Shown: positions 25,551 through 34,712, counted from the stretch's first letter. The stretch is DNA of 64,000 nucleotides from Burkholderiales bacterium (GCA_014860445.1 JACZJT010000027.1:89927-153926), one strand, 5' to 3'. Numbers and translations are program-made. The notes: generated by a model not told the origin, from the sequence alone.

Positions 25551-26978
25551 ATGATTGACGAAATTCCGGCGCAGGAGCGCAGCGGCAGGCTGCTGCGCGC
25601 CGGATTGGGCGAGTCCGACGTGCAGTCCCTGCTGCGCGAACTGGCGGCGCCCGCCGCAGCGGGCTTTCCCGCGGATTCCGCGCGGGTGGGCAAGGCCTGC
25701 CGCGATGGCCGCGCCCTGCTCGCGTGCCTCCCCGCACGATCGAAGCGCAATGCGGACGAACAGGCGGCGGGGCATGCGCTGGTGCATCTGCTCGCAGAAG
25801 CGGTGTGGCGCTTTTTTCGCGCGTACCGACATCAGATCTACGACACGCTCACGGCCGGGCGCACGCGCGCCCTGCGTCTGGAGGATCTCGCCCGGGCCGG
25901 CGCCGACCTGCTTCCGGGGATCCTGCCGAGCGAATCCGAACTGGCAGAAGAAAGCCGGAATATGCAGGCCGACAAGGACGGGCTCGAAATCCACCAGGGT
26001 CTGTTCTTCGGTCAGCTCTTGAGCGACCGGGAGATCGGCCTGCATCTGTGTGCAGCCATGCTGTTGCCGACCGCTGCGGCGCGGGCGGCATTGGATGAGT
26101 TCCGCGCACGCGGCGAGCTCGACCTGGGCGCGGTGCGCGTACAGGCGCAGGGCGACGCCGGTTATCTCTATTTTCACCACCCGCGCTACCTCAACGCCGA
26201 GGACGACGAAACGCTTGCGGCCCAGGAGACTGCCTGCGACCTGATCCTGTTGCACCCGGGACTGCGCATGGGCGTGCTGCGCGGCGCGCCCGTCGATCAC
26301 CCGAAATACAAAGGCAGGCGCATCTTCTCTGCCGGAATCAACCTGACGCGCATTTACAACGGCAAGCAAAGCTATCTTTTCTACCTCACGCGCGACATGG
26401 GATTGTTGAACAAAATGTTTCGCGGCCTCCTTGCGACGGATGGAGAAGGCGGGCTCGTGCTGCGTCCGGAAGAACCCGAGCAGACGCTGGAAAAGCCCTG
26501 GGTCGCGGCCGTCGACGGTTTCGCCATCGGCGGCGGCTGCCAGCTGCTGCTGGTCATGGACTATGTGATTGCGGAATCCGGCGCCTATTTCAGCCTGCCG
26601 GCGCGCAAGGAGGGCATCATTCCGGGCTGCGCCAATCTGCGCCTGCCGCGTTTCATGGGCGAGCGCATGGCGCGCGAGGCGATCATGTTCGACAAGACCT
26701 TCAGCGTCGATGACGCCGATGCGCGCACGCTGGTGAACGAGGTCCACCCGCGCGAGGACATGGATCGCGCGCTGGGCGACTGCATAGCGAATGCACTGGG
26801 CTCCGGAATGGTCAGCGCCGCCGGCAATCGCAAGGCGATCCGGATTCAGACCGAGCCCATGGACACTTTCCGCGCCTACATGGCGACCTATGCCTATGAG
26901 CAGGCGTTTTGCCATCTGAGCGAGCAACTGGTGCATAACCTGGAACGTCACTGGAACGCCAAGGAACGCAAACTGTGA
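25551..26978 (+). CDS. DpgC-like crotonase-fold protein (dihydroxyphenylacetyl-CoA dioxygenase family)
   Basis: A long frame begins at 24687 but its first 864 bases are antisense to sseA; ATG 25551 fits the 475-residue DpgC-type family. The N-terminal half is helical, and the crotonase core follows with GRRIFSAGINLTRIYNGK, an oxyanion-hole region and VDGFAIGGGCQLLLVMDYV. DpgC is a cofactor-free dioxygenase cleaving (3,5-dihydroxyphenyl)acetyl-CoA. No biosynthetic gene cluster surrounds it, so the true substrate, perhaps another aryl- or enoyl-CoA, is open. It is divergent from sseA. Confidence 0.8.
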   Translation: MIDEIPAQERSGRLLRAGLGESDVQSLLRELAAPAAAGFPADSARVGKACRDGRALLACLPARSKRNADEQAAGHALVHLLAEAVWRFFRAYRHQIYDTLTAGRTRALRLEDLARAGADLLPGILPSESELAEESRNMQADKDGLEIHQGLFFGQLLSDREIGLHLCAAMLLPTAAARAALDEFRARGELDLGAVRVQAQGDAGYLYFHHPRYLNAEDDETLAAQETACDLILLHPGLRMGVLRGAPVDHPKYKGRRIFSAGINLTRIYNGKQSYLFYLTRDMGLLNKMFRGLLATDGEGGLVLRPEEPEQTLEKPWVAAVDGFAIGGGCQLLLVMDYVIAESGAYFSLPARKEGIIPGCANLRLPRFMGERMAREAIMFDKTFSVDDADARTLVNEVHPREDMDRALGDCIANALGSGMVSAAGNRKAIRIQTEPMDTFRAYMATYAYEQAFCHLSEQLVHNLERHWNAKERKL

Positions 26979-27021
26979 TGGCGATGTTTGGGTATCAATC
27001 AAACAACCCGGGAGAATTTCG

Positions 27022-27228
27022 ATGAAAACGCTCATCGCTCTTGCCGCGCTCATCGCGCTGGCCGGCTGCGGCGTCGAGACCGCGAGCACCGCCGCAACGG
27101 CCACCGCGATGAAAAAGCAGGAAATCGAGCAGGGAAACAAAACCATGCAGCAGATGCAGCAGGATATCGGCAAAGCGATGGAACAGACTGAACAGACCAA
27201 GCAGCGGGCCGAAGAAGCGGCAAAGTAA
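27022..27228 (+). CDS. Small lipoprotein
   Basis: The 68-residue protein has a signal peptide ending in lipobox LAGC (Cys18). Mature part is short, Ala/Thr then Gln/Lys/Glu-rich and predicted helical coiled coil (MKKQEIEQGNKTMQQM...). GGGAGAAT lies just before the ATG. Function is unknown; the size and coil recall small envelope-spacing lipoproteins such as Lpp, but no real similarity is visible. Confidence 0.75.
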   Translation: MKTLIALAALIALAGCGVETASTAATATAMKKQEIEQGNKTMQQMQQDIGKAMEQTEQTKQRAEEAAK

Positions 27229-27239
27229 ACGCTCGATGC

Positions 27240-27266
27240 GCCGGGCGGATGCAACAGCTGCCCGGC
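27240..27266. terminator. Possible hairpin after the small lipoprotein gene
   Basis: GCCGGGC (27240-27246) pairs with GCCCGGC (27260-27266) across a 13-base loop, 12 bases after the stop. No T tract follows, so terminator function is uncertain. Confidence 0.35.
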
Positions 27267-27364
27267 TACTACCTGCGGGGAAAACCGTGGAAATTTAGGG
27301 GTAGTGCGGAGCAGGCGCCGCGCCTGCTGATAAGATCAGCCATCGCATTGCCATAGGAACCGAT

Positions 27365-27817
27365 ATGAGCTATCCCACCGAAGTGCTTCCCGCGCATCAC
27401 AAACACTGCGACGATCTTTTCGTCGCTGCGGAGGAGGCGGTCCAGAGCGGCGATTGGACGGCGGCGACGCCCGCCTGCGCCCGCCTTTGCGATCAGATGA
27501 AGGCGCATTTCACGGCCGAGGAAGACACGCTGTTCCCGGCATTCGAGGCGGCCACCGGCAACAGCTCGGGCCCGACCCGGGTAATGCGCATGGAGCATGA
27601 GCAGATGCGTCCGCTGCTGGCGCAACTGGAAGCGGCCTGCGCCGCGCAGGACGGCGAGGCCTACGCCGGCGCCGCCGAGACACTGCTGATCCTGATGCAA
27701 CAGCACAATATGAAGGAGGAAAACATCCTCTATCCGATGTGCGATCAGGCGCTGGGCGCCGAGGCGGAGAAAATCGGCGCAGAGATGAGCGCGCTGCTGG
27801 AACAGGGGCATGCCTGA
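27365..27817 (+). CDS. Hemerythrin-domain protein
   Basis: The 150 residues form a four-helix HHE domain with the di-iron ligands in place: H11-H12, H48 with E52/E53, H78-E79 and HNMKEEN near 119-124 (last-helix HxxxE). It binds O2 or NO, or repairs nitrosated iron centres. The 3' end overlaps the DUF2249 gene by 8 bases. With the membrane protein downstream, this trio looks like an NO/O2-stress cassette. Confidence 0.9.
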   Translation: MSYPTEVLPAHHKHCDDLFVAAEEAVQSGDWTAATPACARLCDQMKAHFTAEEDTLFPAFEAATGNSSGPTRVMRMEHEQMRPLLAQLEAACAAQDGEAYAGAAETLLILMQQHNMKEENILYPMCDQALGAEAEKIGAEMSALLEQGHA

Positions 27818-28031
27818 TCCGCGGGTGATCGACGGGCGCGATATGGAGGCGCCCGAGCCGCTGGAACGGGCGGTGGCGGAACTGGCGAGTCTCGCGCCCG
27901 GCGAGGAGTTGGTGATGCTGCTGCGCTGCGAGCCCCTGCCGCTGTACGCCATTCTGGATCGCAACGGATTTATCCATCGCTCCGAGCCGCGCGCCGACGG
28001 CAGCAACGAGATCCACATTAGCAAAGCCTGA
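27810..28031 (+). CDS. DUF2249 domain protein
   Basis: The 73-residue protein is a single small alpha/beta domain with DGRDMEAPEPLER and a PLPLYAILD stretch, as in DUF2249/SirA-like proteins commonly found beside hemerythrins and denitrification genes. It overlaps the preceding gene and lies 11 bases before the next. Its molecular role is not established. Confidence 0.85.
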   Translation: MPDPRVIDGRDMEAPEPLERAVAELASLAPGEELVMLLRCEPLPLYAILDRNGFIHRSEPRADGSNEIHISKA

Positions 28032-28042
28032 ATCGCGATTCG

Positions 28043-29371
28043 ATGCAGCCCACCCTGTCGTTCGAACAGGCGCCGCCGATCTCGGTGCCTTACCGTTTCT
28101 TTCTCACGGCACCGATGTTCGGCGCAGTGGCCGGGCTGATTCTGTTCTGGCTGGGCCCGGCCGCGCTGGAATCGCGCTGGGCACCCGGCGCCCTCGCGAT
28201 GACCCACCTGATCGTGGTCGACTTCATGCTGCAGGCGATGTGCGGCTCGCTGCTGCAATTCGTCGCCGTCGTAGCCGGGGCCAACATCTGGCGGCCGCGC
28301 CTGGTCGCGACCGTGGTGCATCCGCTGATCACGGCGGGCGCGGTGTTCCTCGCGACGGCCTTCCTGCTGGAACGGCAGCTGCTGTTTCTTGCTGCGGCGT
28401 TCAGCTTCGCCGTCGCGCTGGGCGTGTTCCTGACGGTGATGGCGGTCGCCTTGCTGCGCACGCCGGCGCGCGGCATGTCCATACACGTGCTGCGCCTGGC
28501 GGTGTTCGGGTTGCTGGTGACAGTCGTGCTCGGCGTGATCCTCGCCAGCACCCTGGGCATGCAGGACACCCTGCAATCGGTGTGGTCGCTGCTCACTTTG
28601 ATCAATGTCCATGTCGCCTGGGGCCTGGGTGGCTGGGCCTTGATGCTGGTGATCGGCGTTTCCTACCTGGTGGTGCCGATGTTTCAACTCACGCCGGCCT
28701 ATCCGGTGTGGTTCACGCGCCTGCTGCCCGCGGGCCTGTTGCTGGTGCTGTGTCTGTGGTCGCTGCAACTCCTGCCCGGACTTGCCGGTGCGCAGGCCTG
28801 GCAGTCTGGCGTGGGAATCGCGGGCGTGTTGCTCGCGGGGTTTTACGCCGTCACCACGCTCTGGCTGCAGGCGCGCCGGCGCCGCCGCCAGGCCGATGTC
28901 ACGCTGATCTTCTGGCGCGGCGCCATGCTCGCGCTGCTGGCCTTGGCTGTGTCCTGGCTGGTATTCGAAGCGCTGCCCAGGCTCGGTAACCATGAACGCG
29001 CGCCGCTGTGGCTGGGCGTCCTCGCCTTGCCCGGCGTGTTCCTGTCCGTGATCATCGGCATGTTGTACAAGATCATGCCTTTTCTCAACTGGCTGCATTT
29101 GCAGCAGCAGGGCGGCACCGCAATGCCGCCGCCGAACATGAAACAGATGATTCCCGAAGCTGCGATGCGCGGCCAGATGCGACTGCATTTCGCCGCGCTG
29201 CTGCTGCTGCTCGCGGCGGTGCTCTGGCCCGCAGTCGCGCGGCCGGCCGGATTGATCTTTACCGCTTCCTGCCTCTGGCTGGAATGGAACCTGGTCGGTG
29301 CAGCGCGCGTGTATGCGCGCTTTCGCGACAAGATTCGCGCCGCTAACGCCGCATCTTCAGCAGCGCCCTAG
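28043..29371 (+). CDS. Polytopic membrane protein of nitrosative-stress/NnrS-like type
   Basis: The 442 residues form about twelve TM helices. Conserved-looking histidines sit in helices (MTHLIVVDF, INVHVAWGL) and before the C-terminus (KIMPFLNWLHLQQQ), features seen in haem-binding NnrS and oxidase-subunit-I-like proteins. I did not find the complete haem-copper ligand set. It is last in the hemerythrin-DUF2249 operon, which supports a role in NO or O2 handling. NnrS membership is uncertain. Confidence 0.6.
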   Translation: MQPTLSFEQAPPISVPYRFFLTAPMFGAVAGLILFWLGPAALESRWAPGALAMTHLIVVDFMLQAMCGSLLQFVAVVAGANIWRPRLVATVVHPLITAGAVFLATAFLLERQLLFLAAAFSFAVALGVFLTVMAVALLRTPARGMSIHVLRLAVFGLLVTVVLGVILASTLGMQDTLQSVWSLLTLINVHVAWGLGGWALMLVIGVSYLVVPMFQLTPAYPVWFTRLLPAGLLLVLCLWSLQLLPGLAGAQAWQSGVGIAGVLLAGFYAVTTLWLQARRRRRQADVTLIFWRGAMLALLALAVSWLVFEALPRLGNHERAPLWLGVLALPGVFLSVIIGMLYKIMPFLNWLHLQQQGGTAMPPPNMKQMIPEAAMRGQMRLHFAALLLLLAAVLWPAVARPAGLIFTASCLWLEWNLVGAARVYARFRDKIRAANAASSAAP

Positions 29372-30495
29372 AAAACGATCACCTGCCTGATCGCCTCGCC
29401 GTTGGCGAGACGGTCGAAGCCGAGGTTGATTTCGTCGAGTTTGATTCTATGCGTCACGAGTTTGTCGATCGGCAGCCGCCCGGCGAAAAAGAGTTGAATG
29501 TAGCGCGGCAGATCGCGCTGCGGCACGGCCGAGCCGAGGAAGCTGCCTTTGAGCGTGCGTTCCTCGACCACCAGATTGGTAGCCGGCAAATTGAAGCTTT
29601 GCGTCGGATGCGTCAGGCTGACCGTGACCGTGGTGCCGCCCGGCCGGGTGATCTTGTATGCGGTCTCGAGAGCGGCAATCGCGCTGGCCGCTTCGATCGC
29701 AACGTCCACGCCGTTGCTGCTTGCGGCCTTGACCTTCGCGACGAGATCCGGATCGTCGGCGCGGAAGGTATGGGTGGCGCCGAGCGAGCGCGCGATTTCC
29801 AGTTTCGAATCGAGTTTGTCGATGGCGATGATCTGGCGCGCGCCCGCCGCCAGCGCGCCGAGCAGTGCCGACAGGCCCACGCCGCCGAGACCGACGATGG
29901 CCGCCGAGCTGCCCAGTTTCATCTGCGCGCAATTGATCGCAGCGCCGACGCCGGTGAGCACGGCGCAGCCGAACAGCGCGGCGACATCGAGCGGTAGTGC
30001 CGGATCGACCTTGACGAGCGAACCACGCGCGAGCACGGCGTATTCGGCGAAGCAGGAAACGCCGGCCTGGTGGTTGAGCGGGCTCTTGTCGCTACGGTGC
30101 AGGCGGCGATGGCCGCCGAGCAGCGTGCCTGCGGCACCGGCCACAAAACCCGGCTCGCACAACGCCGGCCGGCCTTCGCGACAGGGCAGGCAGTGGCCGC
30201 AATTGGGCGCGAACACCAGCGCCACATGGTCGCCGCGCTCCAAACCCACCACGCCGGCCCCGAGTTCTTCGACGACGCCGGACGCTTCGTGCCCCAGCAC
30301 CATGGGCATCACCCGCGGCCGGTCGCCATTGATGACTGAGAGATCCGAGTGACACAAGCCCGCCGCCGCCATTTTTACCAGCACTTCCCCCGGTCCGGGC
30401 CCGTCCAGTTCGATGGTTTCGATGCTGATCGGCTTGGTCTTCGCGTAGGGCTGCGGTATTTGCATCTGGTTGAGGACGGCGGCGCGAATTTTCAT
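29368..30495 (-). CDS. Zinc-dependent alcohol dehydrogenase (MDR family)
   Basis: The 375-residue MDR protein has the catalytic zinc site (GLCHSD, GHEASG), four structural-zinc cysteines in NCGHCLPCREGRPALC, and an NAD-binding GLGGVGLSALLG motif. It belongs with class III-like or aryl-alcohol dehydrogenases. Substrate is not readable from the sequence. Its stop overlaps the convergent membrane-protein gene by 4 bases. Confidence 0.9.
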   Translation of the reverse strand: MKIRAAVLNQMQIPQPYAKTKPISIETIELDGPGPGEVLVKMAAAGLCHSDLSVINGDRPRVMPMVLGHEASGVVEELGAGVVGLERGDHVALVFAPNCGHCLPCREGRPALCEPGFVAGAAGTLLGGHRRLHRSDKSPLNHQAGVSCFAEYAVLARGSLVKVDPALPLDVAALFGCAVLTGVGAAINCAQMKLGSSAAIVGLGGVGLSALLGALAAGARQIIAIDKLDSKLEIARSLGATHTFRADDPDLVAKVKAASSNGVDVAIEAASAIAALETAYKITRPGGTTVTVSLTHPTQSFNLPATNLVVEERTLKGSFLGSAVPQRDLPRYIQLFFAGRLPIDKLVTHRIKLDEINLGFDRLANGEAIRQVIVF

Positions 30496-30531
30496 GCTGG
30501 TCTCCGGAGTGGGATTCTGATCGATGGGACT

Positions 30532-31038
30532 TCAGGGATTGCCGATATAGTCGCGCTTGGCGAGTTCGACGCCGTTGTGGCGCAGGATGTCGTATGCAGT
30601 CGTGGCGTGGAAGTAGAAATTCGGCAGCGCGAATCCGAGCAGATACTGCATGCCGTTGAACTTGACTTCGGTACCCCCCAGCTTGAGCACGATGACCTTG
30701 TCTTCACTGCCGTCGATCTGCGCCGCCTGAATCGATTGCACGAATGCGACCGTTTTGGCGATGCGCGCTTTCAGATCGGCGAAGTTCTGCTCCGTGTCTT
30801 CGTGCTTGGGAATCTCCACTCCGGCCAGCCGCGCCACGGCGCCTTTGGCGTTGTCGCAGGCGATGCGCACCTGGCTCATCAGCGGCAGCATGTTTGGATA
30901 CAGGCGGCTGGAGGTGAATACCATGGGGTCGATCTTATTTGCGTCCGCATGGGCCTGCGCCTTGTCCAGAACGGCGGAAAGGTTGTTGAGCATATTGACG
31001 AAACGCGGCGCGCTCGCCTGGTACATGGAAATGGTCAT
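30532..31038 (-). CDS. DUF1993 family protein
   Basis: From ATG 31038 the product is 168 residues, beginning MTISMYQASAPRFVNML. The four-helix DinB-like arrangement, with NFYFHATTAYDILRHNGVE near the C-terminus, fits DUF1993. Function is unknown. It lies 36 bases upstream of the alcohol dehydrogenase on the same strand and may be co-transcribed. Confidence 0.85.
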   Translation of the reverse strand: MTISMYQASAPRFVNMLNNLSAVLDKAQAHADANKIDPMVFTSSRLYPNMLPLMSQVRIACDNAKGAVARLAGVEIPKHEDTEQNFADLKARIAKTVAFVQSIQAAQIDGSEDKVIVLKLGGTEVKFNGMQYLLGFALPNFYFHATTAYDILRHNGVELAKRDYIGNP

Positions 31039-31146
31039 GGGCAGTCCTGGTCGTGGTGGTTGGGGCAATGTCGGGTAGAACGGGCATTTTATCCGTCGCG
31101 GGCGGCGGGCTGCAAAAGATTCTCCCGGCTCACGCCGCGGCCAAGC

Positions 31147-31629
31147 TCATCGTGACAGCTGGCGATGCAGCAGTTCCAGCGCCGCCGCCGTGAACACGCG
31201 CATGTTCGCCAGCCGGTCGGTGTTGCCGGTCTCGAGGGTGATGGCTGCTTCCGCAAGCCCGGCAATCGCAATGCAGCTGTGGCCGGCGCTGTCGCCATAG
31301 GGGTTTCCGGTCGGACCCGCCGCGCCGGTTTCGGCCAGGCCCCAACTTGCGGAGAAGCGCGCGCTCGCGGTGCGCGCAAGCAGCAAGGCATAGGGCTCCG
31401 AGGCCGAGCGCATGCCGGTGACTGCCTCGCGCGGAAGCTGCATCAGGATCTCGCGCGCCTTGCGCGTGTACACCACCGCTCCCCCGAGAAAATACGCCGA
31501 AGCGCCGGGCACGGCCAGCAGCACTGCAGAGAGCAAACCGCCCGCGGAGGATTCCGCGATGGCAATGGTTTCGCGGCGTTCCTTCAGCAGGGCCGCCACC
31601 TGCCCGGCCAGCGGCAGCAGTGTCTGCAT
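31147..31629 (-). CDS. CinA C-terminal-type nicotinamide-nucleotide amidohydrolase
   Basis: The 160-residue protein is a stand-alone CinA/PncC domain with IAIAESSAGGLLSA (catalytic Ser), VVYTRKAREILM and GPTGNPYG. It deamidates nicotinamide mononucleotide in pyridine nucleotide salvage. The start ATG directly abuts the stop of the acetyltransferase gene, so the two are coupled. Confidence 0.92.
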   Translation of the reverse strand: MQTLLPLAGQVAALLKERRETIAIAESSAGGLLSAVLLAVPGASAYFLGGAVVYTRKAREILMQLPREAVTGMRSASEPYALLLARTASARFSASWGLAETGAAGPTGNPYGDSAGHSCIAIAGLAEAAITLETGNTDRLANMRVFTAAALELLHRQLSR

Positions 31630-32223
31630 CTAGTCCCCGGACAGTTTGAATTGCAGATGCCGTTTTACCGCCGGCCATTCCTGCGCAATGATCGAAAACG
31701 TCACCGTGTCGCGCAGACTGCCGTCGGCATAGCGCTGATGGCTGCGCAAGATGCCGTCCTGCTTTGCGCCCAGGCGCTCAATGGCGCGGCGGCTGGCGAA
31801 ATTGAAAAACCCGGTGCGGAATTCCACCGCGATGCAATCGAGCTTCTCGAACGCATGCGCGAGCAGCAGCAGCTTGCATTCGGTGTTGAGCGCGCTGCGC
31901 TGAACCGATTTCGCGTACCACGTGGAGCCAATCTCGACGCGGCGGTTTTTCGCGTCGATGTTCATGTAAGTCGTCATGCCGACGATCTTTCCGCTCGCGA
32001 GATTGCGCACCGCGAAGGGCAGCATTGAACCGGCCCCCTGCAGCGCGAGTCTGCGCGCGATCTCGTCGCGCATGCCTTCGGGCGAGGGCACTGCGGTGTA
32101 CCAGAGCTTCCACAACTCTCCGTCGCGCACTGCGTCGACGAGCTCGTCGTGATGCGCGGCCGCGAGCGGTTCCAGCGCGGCGTGGCTGCCGCTGAGGCTA
32201 AGGGGTTCGGCAAACGCCGTCAT
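31630..32223 (-). CDS. GNAT-family N-acetyltransferase (RimJ/RimL-like)
   Basis: The 197 residues have the RimL-type layout: GKIVGMTTYMNIDAKNRRVEIGSTWYA, then LLLAHAFEKL and the acetyl-CoA-binding helix, with NFASRRAIERLGAKQDG. These enzymes acetylate protein N-termini or small amines; target unknown. It is first in a two-gene unit with the amidohydrolase. Confidence 0.9.
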   Translation of the reverse strand: MTAFAEPLSLSGSHAALEPLAAAHHDELVDAVRDGELWKLWYTAVPSPEGMRDEIARRLALQGAGSMLPFAVRNLASGKIVGMTTYMNIDAKNRRVEIGSTWYAKSVQRSALNTECKLLLLAHAFEKLDCIAVEFRTGFFNFASRRAIERLGAKQDGILRSHQRYADGSLRDTVTFSIIAQEWPAVKRHLQFKLSGD

Positions 32224-32352
32224 GGTCGTGGTCTTTCGCTTGATGGTCGGGCAAACATATCACAGTTGCCGTGGACAGGGCATTGAGCATTGGTGCGAGC
32301 GTCAGCGCCCGCTTTGCGGTGCTATCCTAGCTTTCCGCAAAGGAGCCCTAGA

Positions 32353-33138
32353 ATGAAACTCGAAGATACCCGCACTGCCGCGGCCATACTGTTGCAGCAC
32401 TGGCGGCAATCCACGCGCCTGCCCGAACTGCCGGCGCACTGCCGCCCGGGAACGCGCGCCGAGGGCTATGCGATCCAGTACGAAATGGCAAAGCTGTCCG
32501 GTCAGAACATCGTCGGCTGGAAAATCGCGGCCACCAGCGCAGCCGGGCAGCAACACATCCAGGTGGACGGGCCGATCGCCGGTTGCCTGCTCGCGGCGCG
32601 CGGGCGCGAAGGCGGTGCGCGCATTGCGCTTGCCGGAAACAATATGAAAGTCGCCGAAGCGGAATTCGCGTTCCGCATGGGCGGCGATCTGCCCAAGCGC
32701 CAGGCAAGTTACAGCGTGGACGAAGTGATCGCGGCCGTCGCCAGCCTGCATCCGGCAATCGAAGTGCCCGACTCGCGCTATGAGGATTTCACCCGCGTCG
32801 GCGCGCCACAATTGATCGCCGACCTTGCCTGTGGCTGTTGGTTCGCGATCGGCCCGGCGACCGATGCCGATTGGCGCAAAGTGGATCTGGCGCACCACGG
32901 CGTCGCGGCCTATCGCAATGGAGAACTTGCAGGCGAGGGCACGGGCGCCAAGGTGCTCGGCGACCCGCGCGCCGCGCTCGCCTGGATTGCCAACGAACTG
33001 TGCGCTTACGGCGAGGGACTGCGCGCCGGCGACGTCGTGATTACCGGCACCTGCCTGACGCCGGTGCCGGTTTCGGCGGAGGACAGCGTCAAAATGGATT
33101 TCGGCGAATTCGGTGCGCTCGAATTAGGATTTGGCTGA
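32353..33138 (+). CDS. 2-keto-4-pentenoate hydratase-like protein (FAH superfamily)
   Basis: The start at ATG 32353 has AAAGGAG upstream and gives 261 residues. GTRAEGYAIQYEMAKLSG, VGWKIAATS and AEAEFAFRMG carry the MhpD/TesE-like metal site. Family members hydrate 2-oxopent-4-enoate at the end of catechol meta-cleavage; some are decarboxylases. No other meta-cleavage genes are near, so it is an isolated member. Confidence 0.85.
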   Translation: MKLEDTRTAAAILLQHWRQSTRLPELPAHCRPGTRAEGYAIQYEMAKLSGQNIVGWKIAATSAAGQQHIQVDGPIAGCLLAARGREGGARIALAGNNMKVAEAEFAFRMGGDLPKRQASYSVDEVIAAVASLHPAIEVPDSRYEDFTRVGAPQLIADLACGCWFAIGPATDADWRKVDLAHHGVAAYRNGELAGEGTGAKVLGDPRAALAWIANELCAYGEGLRAGDVVITGTCLTPVPVSAEDSVKMDFGEFGALELGFG

Positions 33139-33144
33139 TCGTCT

Positions 33145-33258
33145 ATCAAGCGCCTGAACCAGCAGGTCAAGCGCAATGCCGAGCGCTTCCCGAATGACTT
33201 TGTATTTCAGCTAAGCCGCGCCGAGCGCGACGAGGTGGTTGCAAATTGCGGCCACCTT
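33145..33258 (+). pseudogene. ORF6N-domain DNA-binding protein remnant
   Basis: Directly after the hydratase stop, the same frame reads IKRLNQQVKRNAERFP then NDFVFQLSRAERDEVV, which matches the core of the phage-type ORF6N domain. No start codon precedes it, and the similarity fades after about 35 residues, before the WGGR-type part expected next. It is a decayed fragment of a phage- or toxin-antitoxin-associated gene. Confidence 0.7.
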
Positions 33259-33439
33259 CTCCGGCTCAACTGTTTTCCGACGAGGCGACTGAGATCTCCA
33301 GCGCAAATGCGCACCCCATAACAGCGATCCGCGATTGCCGTATCGGTCCAGCTGCGCTACCCTACGCGCATCGGGGCGAGGCAGATCCCCGATGGCTTTT
33401 CGCCCAGACGGTGTCCCGTCCAAATCTGCGGCTCTCGCA

Positions 33440-34663
33440 ATGGAGCGGACCTTGGACACCATATCGAATAACGTAAATCGTCTTCTCCTCGCCAAGGGCT
33501 TGCGCTCGTTCGGCGACGGCTACGTGAGCCTGCTGCTGCCGCTGTACCTGCTGCAGCTCGGCTTCAGCCCCCTGCAAGTGGGCATCATCGCGACCACCAC
33601 GCTGGTTGGCTCGGGTCTGCTCACGCTGCTCGTCGGTCTTCATGCCTGGCGCTATCACTATCGCAGCCTGCTGCTCGCCGCATCGGCGCTGATGGCGCTC
33701 ACCGGTTTCGGTTTCGCGCTGCTCAGCGATTTCTGGCCCTTGCTGCTGGTCGCTTTGGTGGGAACGCTGAATCCGTCCAGCGGGGACGTCAGCGTGTTCA
33801 TGCCCCTGGAGCATGCCGTGCTCTCGCGCGTCGTGGCCGACCGTCAGCGTACCGCCATGTTCGCGCGCTACAGCCTCATCGGCTCCCTGCTTGCCGCGGC
33901 GGGATCGCTGGCCGTGGCGCTGCCTGCGCTGCTGGCGAGTGTGAGCGGCATGTCTGCGGCGAGCGCCATGCAGGCGATGTTTTTGCTGTACGCGTTGATT
34001 GCAGGCGCCTCGGGCCTGGTCTATCGCGGACTGCCGGTGGCGCTCGCGGCGGAGGAGCGACAGCCGATGGCGCCGCTGCAGCAATCGAAAAAACGCGTGT
34101 ACACGCTCGCGGCGCTGTTCAGCCTCGATGCGTTTGGGGGCGGTCTGGTGGTGCAGTCCATGGTCGCGCTATGGCTTTATCAGCGCTTCGGCATGTCGAT
34201 GGCCACGGCGGGCGTGGTGTTTTTCTGGACGGGCGTGCTCAGCGCCGGCTCTTATCTCGTGGCCGTGCGCATCGCCGGCCGCTTCGGGCTGGTGAATACC
34301 ATGGTGTTCACGCACATTCCATCCAGCCTCTGCCTGATCCTGCTGCCCTTCGCTCCCGGTCTGGGCTACGCGATCGGGCTCCTGCTGCTCAGAAGCGCCT
34401 TGTCGCAGATGGACGTGCCGACGCGCAGCTCCTATGTGATGGCGATCGTGACGCCCGCCGAACGGCCGGCCGCGGCGAGCATTACCTCGGTGCCGCGCAG
34501 CCTCGCGGCCGCGGTGAGCCCGTTCCTTGCGGGCTGGATGCTGGGCCTGTCGAGCTTTGGCTGGCCGCTGCTGGCGGCGGGCGGCGTGAAGATTGTCTAC
34601 GATCTTCTGCTGTTCGCGATGTTCAGGAAAATACGCCCGCCGGAAGAACATCGCCCTGACTAG
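33440..34663 (+). CDS. MFS transporter
   Basis: The 407-residue protein from ATG 33440 (the frame extends to 33335 over sequence without coding look) has about twelve TM helices in two halves and a cytoplasmic loop near the middle (AAEERQPMAPLQQSKKRVY). A motif-A-like GDGYVSLLLPLYLLQLGFS occurs at the N-terminus. Substrate is unknown. Ribosome-binding site is weak. Confidence 0.85.
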   Translation: MERTLDTISNNVNRLLLAKGLRSFGDGYVSLLLPLYLLQLGFSPLQVGIIATTTLVGSGLLTLLVGLHAWRYHYRSLLLAASALMALTGFGFALLSDFWPLLLVALVGTLNPSSGDVSVFMPLEHAVLSRVVADRQRTAMFARYSLIGSLLAAAGSLAVALPALLASVSGMSAASAMQAMFLLYALIAGASGLVYRGLPVALAAEERQPMAPLQQSKKRVYTLAALFSLDAFGGGLVVQSMVALWLYQRFGMSMATAGVVFFWTGVLSAGSYLVAVRIAGRFGLVNTMVFTHIPSSLCLILLPFAPGLGYAIGLLLLRSALSQMDVPTRSSYVMAIVTPAERPAAASITSVPRSLAAAVSPFLAGWMLGLSSFGWPLLAAGGVKIVYDLLLFAMFRKIRPPEEHRPD

Positions 34664-34687
34664 GCTCCGGAACACCGCCTCCCTTGG

Positions 34688-34701
34688 GCCCGCTCGCGGG
34701 C
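34688..34701. terminator. GC hairpin between convergent MFS and mgtE genes
   Basis: GCCCG-CTCG-CGGGC forms a stable tetraloop stem in the 49-base gap between converging genes. It lacks a T tract. Confidence 0.4.
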
Positions 34702-34712
34702 GGTCCGATTGT

